A stretch of DNA of 64,000 nt from Pseudohongiella sp. (GTDB lineage Bacteria > Pseudomonadota > Gammaproteobacteria > Pseudomonadales > Pseudohongiellaceae). The notes under the pieces are model-generated. The model was not told the DNA's origin and did not search any database. It worked only from the letters and a program-made list of their open reading frames with translations. Positions 52,554 through 61,749 of this stretch are shown here, in pieces. A program made the translations under genes and the position numbers. Positions within the stretch are counted from its first letter, which is position 1. Each line of letters starts with the position of its first letter. The DNA lies in the NCBI GenBank assembly GCA_030696315.1, contig JAUYSM010000098.1, forward strand, positions 1 to 64,000. The letters run 5' to 3'.

Positions 52554-52657
52554 CGACACCTTTGCCGTAAACGGGCAGTGTCTAATCGTTGGCTATTGCA
52601 TCACTGCATACACCTTAGGTTCCAACACCCTGTCCGGGATAGTCGGGAGAGTACCCA

Positions 52658-53662
52658 ATGCGACTACTGACCACCTTGCTTCTTGCCAGCGCCGCCATAC
52701 TGAGCGGTTGCAGCGCGGGCCTGCCCCCGTTGGCCATGTCCAATAACACGCTGGTGTTCGAACCTGTTGATAAAAGCGAAAGCATCAACTACCTGGATGC
52801 GGAGGCTATGGCGCTGTTTGAAGCGCCGGTTGATCCGGTCTATCGTCTGGGAGCCGGTGATCATTTGACCGTCGAAGTCTGGGGTCGCCCAGAGGTTAGC
52901 GGCTCGCACGTGGTCGGGCCAGACGGGCGTATTACCATGCCCTTGGTCGGTACTGTGCGATTGGCAGATATCACTCGTGAAGAAGCCGCGCGCGATGTAC
53001 ATAACATGCTTGCCAATTACTATGTACAGCCTTCCGTAGTACTCAGGGTCGACCAATACACGGCCAATCGCGTCACCGTGCTGGGCCGGGTTCAGAACCC
53101 GGGCACCATACAATTTGATGAACAGCCTACTCTGCTGGAGGCGCTGGCCAAAGCCGGATCGTTGCCGGTAATCGACAAGGAGGCAACGCTGACCCGGGTA
53201 GCCGTGTTCCGTGGTCGCGAGCAGGTTGCCTGGGTAGATTTGAGAGAATTGCTTAATCGCGTTAATCCCGCCTACAACATCCGCCTGATGGCCGGCGATT
53301 TGATCTATATCCCTGATTCGTCAGATACTATGGTCTATGTGATGGGCGAGGTACACCGGCCCGGCGCCTATCGCCTGACGCCTGACATGGCGCTGCTGGA
53401 TGCGCTTGCCCAGGCGGGCGGTCCGACCGAGGATGGCGATCCGTCAGGCATCAGCATCTACCGCCCAGAGAAACAAGCCGGTCAGGAAACGCCGCTGCAG
53501 GCACTGATCACTGGCAGCCAGACACTTAACTTCAGTCTTCAGGAAGGTGACGTGATCTACGTTGAGAAACGCGGTGTAGCCAGAGCCGGTTATGTACTGA
53601 GGCAATTATTGCCGGGACTTTCATTTATGACCCTCGGTTTGTCAGCGTTGAACCCGGAATAA
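52658..53662 (+). CDS. Wza/GumB-like polysaccharide export lipoprotein
   Basis: 334-aa outer-membrane export protein. The signal peptide ends in the lipobox LSGC with lipidated Cys18. A polysaccharide export domain (residues about 60-140: YRLGAGDHLTVEVWG, GPDGRITMPLVGTVRL) is followed by two SLBB domains (RVTVLGRVQNPGTIQF and MVYVMGEVHRPGAYRLTP). A C-terminal helical end (LRQLLPGLSFMTLGLSAL) fits the outer-membrane alpha-barrel. It should form the channel that works with the Wzc-like co-polymerase at 43726. A 104-base gap before it separates it from the glycosidase gene and may hold a promoter; none is certain. GGGAGAG lies before the ATG. Confidence 0.94.
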   Translation: MRLLTTLLLASAAILSGCSAGLPPLAMSNNTLVFEPVDKSESINYLDAEAMALFEAPVDPVYRLGAGDHLTVEVWGRPEVSGSHVVGPDGRITMPLVGTVRLADITREEAARDVHNMLANYYVQPSVVLRVDQYTANRVTVLGRVQNPGTIQFDEQPTLLEALAKAGSLPVIDKEATLTRVAVFRGREQVAWVDLRELLNRVNPAYNIRLMAGDLIYIPDSSDTMVYVMGEVHRPGAYRLTPDMALLDALAQAGGPTEDGDPSGISIYRPEKQAGQETPLQALITGSQTLNFSLQEGDVIYVEKRGVARAGYVLRQLLPGLSFMTLGLSALNPE

Positions 53663-53686
53663 CTACTCGGAGCTAAGCTTGCGACC

Positions 53687-56350
53687 ATGAACCTGCCCAC
53701 TGGATTCCTTGCATTGCGAGAGCGCTTTCTGGCCAGACTACCAGAACGTCTTGAGCGCATGCGCGTGCAAATGGCGGCGCTTGCTGTTGGGGATCTCACC
53801 GCGCTGTCTGAACTCAAAAGAGAGGCGCATAGTCTGGTCGGTGCTGCTGGACTGCATGAAATGACTGAACTGGCGCGCGCTGCGTCACAGCTTGAAGAAC
53901 TGGCAAATACGCAGGCCGGACTGGATATTCTGGAAAAGGCTATCAACAAGATTGCCGACACCATCAAAGGCCAACACTCGCACAGCGCACCCGTTGCAGA
54001 AGCAGACAACTCACGAGCCGCCATCGCCTTGCTGTTTCAGGGGAAGGAAGAGATGGCGTCGCTGGCAGCCTTGCTTGGCGGCGCAGGTTATGGTGTTACT
54101 CAGTACGACACGATCGATAATTTCAAGCGTGCCATCGCAGCTAATGAGCGACCCGATCTGTTGCTGCTGGGCCTGCAGTTTAATGGTGACAATCAGGCAG
54201 GCGTTGAATTCCTGTGCCAACTGCGCGCTGATCTGCTCAGCACACTGCCGGTGCTGGTGCTGTCTGCCAGCCATTCGATTGAACGTGGCATGGCTGCCTA
54301 CAAGGCGGGTGCCGACCGGGTGCTGGCCAAGCCAATTTCCGCCGAAGCACTGCTGCATCACGTGTCCGACACCCTGGCAGCGCGCAAGATACCGCTCAGG
54401 ACACTCCTGGCCGTAGGCGCAGCGCAGGGAAAATTTGCGCAATTTATTGCCGATATGAGTGCCCCCCTGCTGTGTTTTGAGTTCTGCTCCGATCCCAGAG
54501 ACATTCCGGCACGGCTGAGCGCTGCCAGCGTTGATGCCATCATTCTGGATGATTCGGCAAACAATGCCGAACCAACGCTGGCACTCGATCAACTCCTGCA
54601 GGACTACCCGCAGTCAGCACATCTGCCGATTATTGTTTTTACTGACGGACACGATGAGCAGCAGCGGGCAAAAGCATGGGCAGCCGGCAGTGCTGCGGTG
54701 ATTGATGCCGGTCTGGCTGCCAGCGAGTTTGCTGCAATGGTGCGTAGCCTGTGCCGCACAGCCGAACGCGGCCGCAAAGATGTCGATGCTGCCGAGCGCC
54801 AGCAGTATGAAAATGCTCGCCAACGACTGGCACTGGATCACCACGCAATCATCAGTCTGGCAGATGCCTCTGGCACCATCTTCAACACTTCACCACGCCA
54901 CGATGCATTAACCGGATTTGCCCGTACCGAGCTGATCGGCAGTCATCTGAGCGAGTATCGTCGCGGGCTTGCCCCACCGGAGCTGAATGCGGAAATTCTG
55001 TTGCAGGTGCGCAACGGGCGCGTCTGGCAGGGTGAATATCAACTGCCCTGCAAGTGCGACGAAACGCGCTGGGTACAGACAACGCTGGTGCCGTTTCTTG
55101 ATCAACACGGCAGCCCTTACCAATACATGGTAATCCGTAACGACATCACCGACCGCAAACGCAGCGAGCAAGCCCTGCTTGGTGCCAGTGCGCGCGAGAC
55201 CATGCTGGCAGCACAGATACAGGAAACCCTGCTGTTGCCGCCGCTCCCCACCAGCATTGGCAGTATACCCGTCGCATCGCGCTACCGCGCATCAGCGGGA
55301 GTTGCTGGTGACTTTCACGCGCTGATCCAGATCGGCCCCGATACCTTCGACCTGTTAATTGGCGACGTCATGGGTAAAGGTGTGCCTGCGGCGCTGATCG
55401 GTGCCGCGGTCAAAATGGAACTCAGCCAAAGCCTGCTTGAACTGCGCGCCAATGGCACAGACATTGCGGCGCCGCAGCCCAAGGCGATTATTGAAGCGTT
55501 GGACCGCAGACTGACATCCCGTCTGATCGAACTTGAGTGTTTTGTCACGCTGGCTTATGTACGTTTTGATCGCCAGCATCAGACCCTGACCAGCGTAGGT
55601 TGCGGACATCCGGAAATACTGGTGTTTGCACAGGATAGTATTCAGGAAATACCCAATCAGCATCCACCGCTGGGCACCATCGTTAATGAGATTTATACCC
55701 AGACCACCACACCTTGGCTAAAAGGTTCATTGGTGTTGCTCTACTCTGACGGACTGAGCGAAACCTGCAATAACAGAGGTCAGATGCTGGATGTGTCAGG
55801 CCTCAAGCGCATCACATGCGAGGCAATGACTGACTATAGCCATCCGGATCAGATAGCCCGGCTGATAATGGACGCCACCGAATGCTTTGCAGCGGGAAGT
55901 CACCCGGAAGACGACCGCACCCTGGTTGCAGTCCGATTACCTGCGGATAACGAGCATTTTATTGATCTGCCGAACCACGTCGGGGCAATAACGCGGCTGC
56001 GGGAATTTATCCTTACTTCTTGTCCTCCCGGGTTGGCACTGGACGAAACGGACCGAATTGTGTTGGCAAGTGTTGAGGCGTTTACCAATATAGTGAGACA
56101 CGCTGAGCTTATCTCTGGCAAAATCAGGATCCTTCTCAAGTACGACCAGAGTCGGCTCACGCTGAGTATGCACTATGATGGCCAGTCTTTTACGCTGCCA
56201 CCAAACACGACGCTGCCGGACGCGGAAGAACTGAAAGAGGGCGGTTATGGCCTTCCGCTGATCCATGCGCTGTGTGATGAATTCACCTGCGGATATACGC
56301 TGGGCGCCAATACCAATCACTTGGTTTTTCACGTGGCAACCAGCGGTTGA
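53687..56350 (+). CDS. Hpt / pseudo-receiver / PAS / PP2C (SpoIIE) / HATPase regulator
   Basis: 887-aa cytoplasmic signalling protein. Residues 1-100: Hpt with His48 (EAHSLVGAAG). Residues 118-232: a receiver whose phosphorylation position is Gly162 (LLLLGLQF), Lys215 kept. Residues 236-355: a second receiver-like module (IILDDS). Residues 380-495: PAS. Residues 505-750: PP2C/SpoIIE phosphatase with Asp542 (GDFHAL), Asp560 (GDVMGKG), Asp688 (YSDGLSE) and Asp743 (EDDRT). Residues 760-885: RsbW-like HATPase with Asn801 (EAFTNIVRH). Phosphatase and kinase/anti-sigma activities in one chain match the STAS protein at 42233. It starts 24 bases after the export lipoprotein. Confidence 0.9.
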   Translation: MNLPTGFLALRERFLARLPERLERMRVQMAALAVGDLTALSELKREAHSLVGAAGLHEMTELARAASQLEELANTQAGLDILEKAINKIADTIKGQHSHSAPVAEADNSRAAIALLFQGKEEMASLAALLGGAGYGVTQYDTIDNFKRAIAANERPDLLLLGLQFNGDNQAGVEFLCQLRADLLSTLPVLVLSASHSIERGMAAYKAGADRVLAKPISAEALLHHVSDTLAARKIPLRTLLAVGAAQGKFAQFIADMSAPLLCFEFCSDPRDIPARLSAASVDAIILDDSANNAEPTLALDQLLQDYPQSAHLPIIVFTDGHDEQQRAKAWAAGSAAVIDAGLAASEFAAMVRSLCRTAERGRKDVDAAERQQYENARQRLALDHHAIISLADASGTIFNTSPRHDALTGFARTELIGSHLSEYRRGLAPPELNAEILLQVRNGRVWQGEYQLPCKCDETRWVQTTLVPFLDQHGSPYQYMVIRNDITDRKRSEQALLGASARETMLAAQIQETLLLPPLPTSIGSIPVASRYRASAGVAGDFHALIQIGPDTFDLLIGDVMGKGVPAALIGAAVKMELSQSLLELRANGTDIAAPQPKAIIEALDRRLTSRLIELECFVTLAYVRFDRQHQTLTSVGCGHPEILVFAQDSIQEIPNQHPPLGTIVNEIYTQTTTPWLKGSLVLLYSDGLSETCNNRGQMLDVSGLKRITCEAMTDYSHPDQIARLIMDATECFAAGSHPEDDRTLVAVRLPADNEHFIDLPNHVGAITRLREFILTSCPPGLALDETDRIVLASVEAFTNIVRHAELISGKIRILLKYDQSRLTLSMHYDGQSFTLPPNTTLPDAEELKEGGYGLPLIHALCDEFTCGYTLGANTNHLVFHVATSG

Positions 56351-56360
56351 CGGATATCCT

Positions 56361-57914
56361 ATGCAAGTACCCGGCATTCCTCACAATGAACTCGACCGAC
56401 TAAACGCACTGCGTCACACAGGACTGCTTGACTCGCCGCCCGAGGAACGTTTTGATCGTCTGACGCGGTTGACCAAACATATATTCAAAACCCGTATTGT
56501 GGTGATTTCGCTGATCGACGCTGATCGTCAGTGGTTCAAATCGCGCCAGGGTCTGGATGTGTGCGAAACCAGTCGCAAGGTTTCGTTTTGTGGTCATGCC
56601 ATTCTTGAACCTGAGATCCTTGAAATTGAGGATGCCAGCAAGGACGAACGATTTTTCGACAACCCGTTAGTGACCGGTGAGCCGTATATCCGTTTTTATG
56701 CCGGCGTCCCGATTAAAAGCGCATGCGGTAACGTGTTGGGGACACTCTGCATCATTGACGACAAACCCCGCCGCCTGACCGACGACGAACGGCTTTGCCT
56801 GCGCGAGCTGGCGGATTGTGTTGAAGCAGAATTGACCACCATCGACCGCCGACACCTGTTGTCGGTCGCTACCCAGACCACCAATGGTGTGGTGATTACT
56901 AATCTGGCCGGTCGAATCGTCTGGGCGAACAGCGGATTCACGCGACTTACCGGTTACAGCCTTGATGAAGTGCGCGGACAGACCCCGATCTCAATTCTGA
57001 AGGGTGACGCGTCCAATCATGCCGCCATCAGCCAGATGCAAGCGGCGTTGGTGAATTGTCAGCCCTTTGACGTAGAGATTGTTAATTACGACAGAAGCGG
57101 CCAGCCGCATTGGGTGCACATCAGCGGCAACCCATTACTGAACGAGCGCGGTCAACCCGAAGGCTATCTGTCCATACAAAGCGATCTCACCAAAATCATG
57201 CAGGCTGAGCAATTAAAACGTGAACTGACTACCACCATCAGTCATGAGTTGCGCACCCCGTTGACCTCCATTGATGGTGCTATCAGTCTGCTCAAGGTTG
57301 GCGCGGCAGGAGTCCTTCCGGAGTCCGCTCGCAAACTGGTCGATATCGCTGACCGAAATACCAAACGCTTGCGAGTGCTGATTGATGACCTGCTGGATAT
57401 GGAAAAACTGCTGGCTGGCAAATTGTCTTTTTGTTTTCGCGACCTCGAATTACGTTCACTGCTGGAGCAAGCGCTCAGCGAACATCAACCCTTTGCCGAT
57501 CTGCACGGCGTGCGTGTGAGGCTTGACGCCAGCATTAATCAGACGCGGATTTATACCGACCCTGATCGCTTTCAGCAGGTTATGAACAACTTGCTGTCGA
57601 ACGCAGTGAAGTTCTCGCCAGCCAATGCAGAGGTAGTGGTAACCACTCATGAAGACAAGCAGTTTGTGCGCGTGACGGTCCGCGACCAGGGGCCTGGCAT
57701 CGCCCCCGAGTTTCAGCCACAGGTTTTTGAAAAGTTCGCGCAGGCCGACTCCTCCGATACGCGCAAGCGCGGCGGTACCGGCCTGGGTCTGGCCATTACC
57801 AAAGAACTGGTAGAACAGATGCACGGGCATATTGGATTTGATTCAGCACCCGGCGAAGGTGCAACTTTCTGGTTCGAGCTGCCGAGACAATCAACCGCTT
57901 CAAACCATCACTAA
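56361..57914 (+). CDS. Soluble GAF-PAS histidine kinase
   Basis: 517-aa kinase without membrane segments. Residues 20-160 form a GAF domain (LDVCETSRKVSFCGHAI, FYAGVPIKSACGNVLGTLCIIDD), residues 170-285 a PAS domain (NGVVITNLAGRIVWANSGFTRLTG), then HisKA with His295 (SHELRTPLTS) and a HATPase (NLLSNAVKFSP, DQGPGI, GGTGLGLAITKE). Its kinase part is strikingly like that of the protein at 59067, so the two probably arose by duplication. ATG 56361 is chosen because the upstream frame belongs to the previous gene; the gap is 10 bases. It lacks a receiver. Confidence 0.92.
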   Translation: MQVPGIPHNELDRLNALRHTGLLDSPPEERFDRLTRLTKHIFKTRIVVISLIDADRQWFKSRQGLDVCETSRKVSFCGHAILEPEILEIEDASKDERFFDNPLVTGEPYIRFYAGVPIKSACGNVLGTLCIIDDKPRRLTDDERLCLRELADCVEAELTTIDRRHLLSVATQTTNGVVITNLAGRIVWANSGFTRLTGYSLDEVRGQTPISILKGDASNHAAISQMQAALVNCQPFDVEIVNYDRSGQPHWVHISGNPLLNERGQPEGYLSIQSDLTKIMQAEQLKRELTTTISHELRTPLTSIDGAISLLKVGAAGVLPESARKLVDIADRNTKRLRVLIDDLLDMEKLLAGKLSFCFRDLELRSLLEQALSEHQPFADLHGVRVRLDASINQTRIYTDPDRFQQVMNNLLSNAVKFSPANAEVVVTTHEDKQFVRVTVRDQGPGIAPEFQPQVFEKFAQADSSDTRKRGGTGLGLAITKELVEQMHGHIGFDSAPGEGATFWFELPRQSTASNHH

Positions 57915-57941
57915 ACGTATTTCAATCAAGGTAACCAACTC

Positions 57942-59060
57942 GTGAGCCTCAGCCGCTTCTCCCTTGCCTTTACTGCAGATCCCTCACCTGCAGCGGCCAT
58001 CGCGCTGGCGGATACTGCCATCGCCAACGGTGCCGAGTCCCTGATTCTGCTGGCCTGCGACAACAACGGTTGCCATCCGCAGCAGTTTGACGACTGGCTG
58101 GGCAGGCTCAGCGTTCCCATCTGCGGTGGGGTTTTCCCGCAGCTGATTCACGATTGGAAAAACCACGATCAGGGTTACATTGTAGTCAGCCTGCCAGAGA
58201 AAGCGGTCATTTATAACGTGCCGGGACTCTCTGATCCGGCCGCCGATTTAAACACAACAATTGAATCGCTTCTCGGCACCGGCGAACCACCCCTTAGCAT
58301 GATGATGCTGGTCGACGGCCTGTCGAGCCGTATCGGCGAGTTGTTGGATGCGGTGTACGACAATCTGGGCAGCAGCCCGGTTTATTTTGGTGGCGGTGCT
58401 GGCAGCCTGAGTTTTCAATCAAGGCCCTGCCTGTTTTCCAATCTTGGCATGCTGGTCGATCATGCCCAGCTGGTGGTGTTGCCGTGGCGTTTTGCGCTCG
58501 GCGTGGAGCATGGTTGGGAGAAGTTTGCCGGCCCGTTTGTGATTACCGACTCAACCAGAAATGTCGTCCACTCGCTGGACTTCAGACCGGCTTTCGAGGT
58601 TTACCGCGAGCTCGTTGAGGCTGATAGCGGGCAGCACTTCAATGATGATAACTTTTTTGACATCGCCAAGGCTTATCCGTTTGGCCTGGAGAAACCTGAT
58701 GGCAGCATTCTGGTGCGCGACCCAATCAGCCAGGATCAAAACGATTTGAACTGTGTGGGCGAAGTGCCTTCAAACAGTCTTGTTTATCTGCTCAAAGGTG
58801 AGGCCTCTAACCTGATACGCGCCGCAGCGACCGGGGCAGCCGCAGTACCGAGCGGTACTGGTCCTGCCATTCTTGTGGACTGCATCAGCAGGGTTTTATT
58901 CCTGCAGAACGATTTTCTGCAAGAGCTCGATGCCGTCATGCAGGTGCTGGGCAAGCGTCCGCTGTTAGGCATGCTGACGCTGGGAGAGATTGCCAATGGC
59001 GGGGATTTCTGCCTGGAATTTTATAACAAGACCTTTGTTCTTGCCGCCACAGTTGATTAA
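57942..59060 (+). CDS. FIST-domain sensor, NosP-like
   Basis: 372-aa cytoplasmic protein with a FIST N domain (residues about 15-220, with LACDNNGCHPQQFDDWL, GGVFPQLI and the FGGGAGSLSF glycine segment) and a FIST C domain (residues about 225-370, ending LGMLTLGEIAN and FCLEFYNKTFVLA). Some FIST proteins next to histidine kinases (NosP of Pseudomonas aeruginosa and Vibrio cholerae) bind haem and sense nitric oxide; others may bind other ligands. It starts with GTG at 57942, 27 bases after one kinase gene and 6 bases before another. It should control one or both. Haem binding cannot be proved from sequence. Confidence 0.85.
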   Translation: MSLSRFSLAFTADPSPAAAIALADTAIANGAESLILLACDNNGCHPQQFDDWLGRLSVPICGGVFPQLIHDWKNHDQGYIVVSLPEKAVIYNVPGLSDPAADLNTTIESLLGTGEPPLSMMMLVDGLSSRIGELLDAVYDNLGSSPVYFGGGAGSLSFQSRPCLFSNLGMLVDHAQLVVLPWRFALGVEHGWEKFAGPFVITDSTRNVVHSLDFRPAFEVYRELVEADSGQHFNDDNFFDIAKAYPFGLEKPDGSILVRDPISQDQNDLNCVGEVPSNSLVYLLKGEASNLIRAAATGAAAVPSGTGPAILVDCISRVLFLQNDFLQELDAVMQVLGKRPLLGMLTLGEIANGGDFCLEFYNKTFVLAATVD

Positions 59061-59066
59061 CACCCT

Positions 59067-60605
59067 ATGGAATCGAGTAATTCGCAAGCGCTGCGTCTGC
59101 TGAGTCTGCAATATGAACTGGCGCTACTTATTGGTCAGGATCTGCGACTCATCCCCATGCTTCGCCACTTTTTTACGCCAGCACTGAAGGCCATGCGCTG
59201 CCGCGCCGTGCACGTGTGGCTGCGCAGCGACACAACGTCGCCTCTGGAGAGACGTTTCAGCTACCCCGCGCGCGACGCGCTGATCTGGAGTAACAACCCT
59301 CAGTTCGCAGAATGGAGTGAGCTACTGGGGACTATCCCGGGGTTGCCCCGGAAAATGAGTGTTAATGCCCGCACGCAGCTGTTACAGATGCCGATGGGCA
59401 ATATTGGGCATTGTGTGCTGGTATACGAAGGTGCGGAAATCGATCACTTGATGATTGAGGCAACTCTCCCGATCTTTGCGCGTCTGGCGACCGCCTGCCG
59501 CGCGTCGATGGATCACGAGCGCGTTGAGCAACTTCAGGCACAAGCACTGGAAGGTAAAAAACGTTTACGTACAGTGCTGGAAACAGTCGGCGAGACAATT
59601 TTACAGACAGATAACACTGGCAACCTGACCTTCCTCAACGCAGAGTGGAGCCGACTTACCGGAGAGGAAATCGGGCAGAGCCTCGGGCGCCCGCTGGTTG
59701 ACTATATTCATGCTGAGGATGCCGCGCACTTTGAGGATGTTTTCCGTACCTCACTCAGCAGTCACGGAACGCTGACTCTGGAAGCAAGGTTGCGCTCTGC
59801 AGGATCTGCTACCCGATGGGTAACGATACGCTTAAGACGCGGATACACGGACGCGGACGTAAGCAGTGTAACGGGCACCATGCTTGATATCACCGAGCAG
59901 AGGAATGCGGAACGTATCAAACGCGAATTCACGGCAACCGTCAGCCATGAGTTGCGCACGCCGCTGACCGTCATCGACAGTGCCGTCAGTCTGCTTATCT
60001 CGGGTGCTGCCGGGCCACTGCCCGACGCCGCGCGCAAATTGATCGTCAATGCCAACAAAAACACCAAGCGTCTGCGCATGCTGATTGATGACTTGCTGGA
60101 CATTGAAAAATTGATGGCTGGCAAATTGTCATTCTCGATGCGCGAGATTGAACTTGTATCACTGCTGGACCAGGCGCTAAGCGAGCATCAAAGTTTTGCA
60201 GATTCCCACGGCGTGCGGGTGCGGGTTGGCGCCTGTGACGACAAGACCCGGGTTTATACCGATCCCGACCGTTTCCAGCAGGTGATGAACAATCTGCTGT
60301 CCAATGCAGTGAAGTTTTCACCCGACAACGGCGAAGTGTGGGTGACTGTCCAGCCGATCGATCAAGCGGTGCGCTTGACTATCCGTGACCAGGGTCCCGG
60401 CATCGCGACAGACTTCCAGTCACAGATCTTCGAAAAGTTTGCACAGGCCGACTCGTCCGATACCCGCAAGCGCGGCGGCACCGGACTGGGCCTGGCGATT
60501 ACCAAAGAAATAGTGGAACAGATGCACGGGCGTATTGGTTTTGATTCGCCTCCCGGTGAGGGCGCGGCATTCTGGTTTGAACTGCCAACTCACTCAACGG
60601 CTTGA
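59067..60605 (+). CDS. Soluble PAS histidine kinase next to the FIST sensor
   Basis: 512-aa kinase. Residues 8-155 are a GAF-like N-terminal domain (LSLQYELALLIGQDLRLIPML, CRAVHVWLR) typical of kinases found beside FIST genes. A coiled coil leads to a PAS domain (residues 168-280, ILQTDNTGNLTFLNAEWSRLTG), then HisKA with His294 (SHELRTPLTV) and a HATPase (NLLSNAVKFSP, DQGPGI, GGTGLGLAITKE). No receiver or membrane helix. It starts 6 bases after the FIST gene, which strongly suggests functional pairing. Phosphate may pass to Hpt or receiver proteins encoded in this locus. Confidence 0.92.
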   Translation: MESSNSQALRLLSLQYELALLIGQDLRLIPMLRHFFTPALKAMRCRAVHVWLRSDTTSPLERRFSYPARDALIWSNNPQFAEWSELLGTIPGLPRKMSVNARTQLLQMPMGNIGHCVLVYEGAEIDHLMIEATLPIFARLATACRASMDHERVEQLQAQALEGKKRLRTVLETVGETILQTDNTGNLTFLNAEWSRLTGEEIGQSLGRPLVDYIHAEDAAHFEDVFRTSLSSHGTLTLEARLRSAGSATRWVTIRLRRGYTDADVSSVTGTMLDITEQRNAERIKREFTATVSHELRTPLTVIDSAVSLLISGAAGPLPDAARKLIVNANKNTKRLRMLIDDLLDIEKLMAGKLSFSMREIELVSLLDQALSEHQSFADSHGVRVRVGACDDKTRVYTDPDRFQQVMNNLLSNAVKFSPDNGEVWVTVQPIDQAVRLTIRDQGPGIATDFQSQIFEKFAQADSSDTRKRGGTGLGLAITKEIVEQMHGRIGFDSPPGEGAAFWFELPTHSTA

Positions 60606-60702
60606 CCTTATAAACAGCTGTCAGCACCAGGAATTTGCAATTCGGTCACAGTCGGGCGCGAGTCAGATGGTTGAATACGTCAACTTAAAAGACGGATTCA
60701 CC

Positions 60703-61749
60703 ATGACACCCATCGCATATATTCTGCACAGCGGCAACCTTTACGGCACTGAACGCATGGCACTGGCAACCATGACCGGGCTCGGACAGCAGGGCATCGG
60801 CCTGCTGCTGGCGCCTCCCGGACCAGTTCACGCCGAAGCTCGTGCTCTCGGCATCGACAGCCAGATATTCCGATCTTCAGGCGAACTCCTGCGCCAACTG
60901 ATACCGGTTTTGCGTCAGCACAGCAAACTGCACCTGATCGCTACCGGTGTCAGTCATTCCCTGCTGGCACATGCGCTTGCCATGTTGTTCCGCTGCCAGT
61001 TGCGCCACATTCACGTGGTGCACGGCGGCACCGATGAGCGTCTGTCTTATGGTCGCAAGTCCCTGCTGAACCATCTGCCGGTGACGCTGGTCGCGGTGTC
61101 CGATTTTGTTCGCGAGCGCTTGCTGGCGCATGGTTGCCGTGCCGATCGCATCTGCGTGGTTGAAAATTTTCTGCCTTGCACACGTCTCGCTCCCCGCAGA
61201 TCCAGCCAAATCTCCTCGATCAGGCGAGTTGCAGTGGTATCCCGCCTTGATCCCATCAAGCGGGTGGGTCTGCTGCTGGATGCCATTCAGCGTCGGCCTG
61301 AACTCAAGTCCCTGCAGTTTGAAGTGTTTGGTGAGGGTAGCGAGTTCGAGGCGCTGAAACAGCGCACGATGGCCTTTGATAACGTGATTCTGCATGGCTT
61401 TCAGTCCGACGTCGCAAGCCGAATGGCAGAGTTCGATCTATTGCTGCATACCTGTGCTGAAGAGCCCTTCGGGCTGGCCATACTTGAAGCAATGGACAGT
61501 GGCATCCCAGTGCTTGTTCCCAATGCCGGAGGCGCCGGGGCTCTGGTTGAAAATGAGCGGACTGGGTTTCACTTTCCAGCTAATTGCAGCGGCGGCCTCG
61601 CCAATCGACTGGAAAGTATTGTGCAGGCGACACAGCTGACACTGGCCGCCATGACCACAGCCGCGTACCACGAAATGCAGACACGATTTTCTCCTGCACG
61701 GGGCCTGAGGCAATATGCCGACCTGCTTGCGGAGGTAAATCATGCCTGA
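60703..61749 (+). CDS. Glycosyltransferase family 4
   Basis: 348-aa GT-B glycosyltransferase. The N-terminal part reads YILHSGNLYGTERMALATM, and the C-terminal domain has VAVVSRLDPIKRVGLLLDAI and EEPFGLAILEAMDSGIPVLV with the EX7E motif, then GGAGALVENERTGF. I take ATG 60703; an in-frame ATG at 60667 would add 12 residues without a better ribosome site. It belongs to a second transferase block with three further genes, all overlapping, starting 97 bases after the kinase gene. Confidence 0.9.
   Translation: MTPIAYILHSGNLYGTERMALATMTGLGQQGIGLLLAPPGPVHAEARALGIDSQIFRSSGELLRQLIPVLRQHSKLHLIATGVSHSLLAHALAMLFRCQLRHIHVVHGGTDERLSYGRKSLLNHLPVTLVAVSDFVRERLLAHGCRADRICVVENFLPCTRLAPRRSSQISSIRRVAVVSRLDPIKRVGLLLDAIQRRPELKSLQFEVFGEGSEFEALKQRTMAFDNVILHGFQSDVASRMAEFDLLLHTCAEEPFGLAILEAMDSGIPVLVPNAGGAGALVENERTGFHFPANCSGGLANRLESIVQATQLTLAAMTTAAYHEMQTRFSPARGLRQYADLLAEVNHA

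Noticed and set aside
52554-52657. Cyclic di-GMP riboswitch in the leader of the export lipoprotein gene
   Set aside because: No GEMM-type conserved core or paired helices could be found in the 104-base gap.
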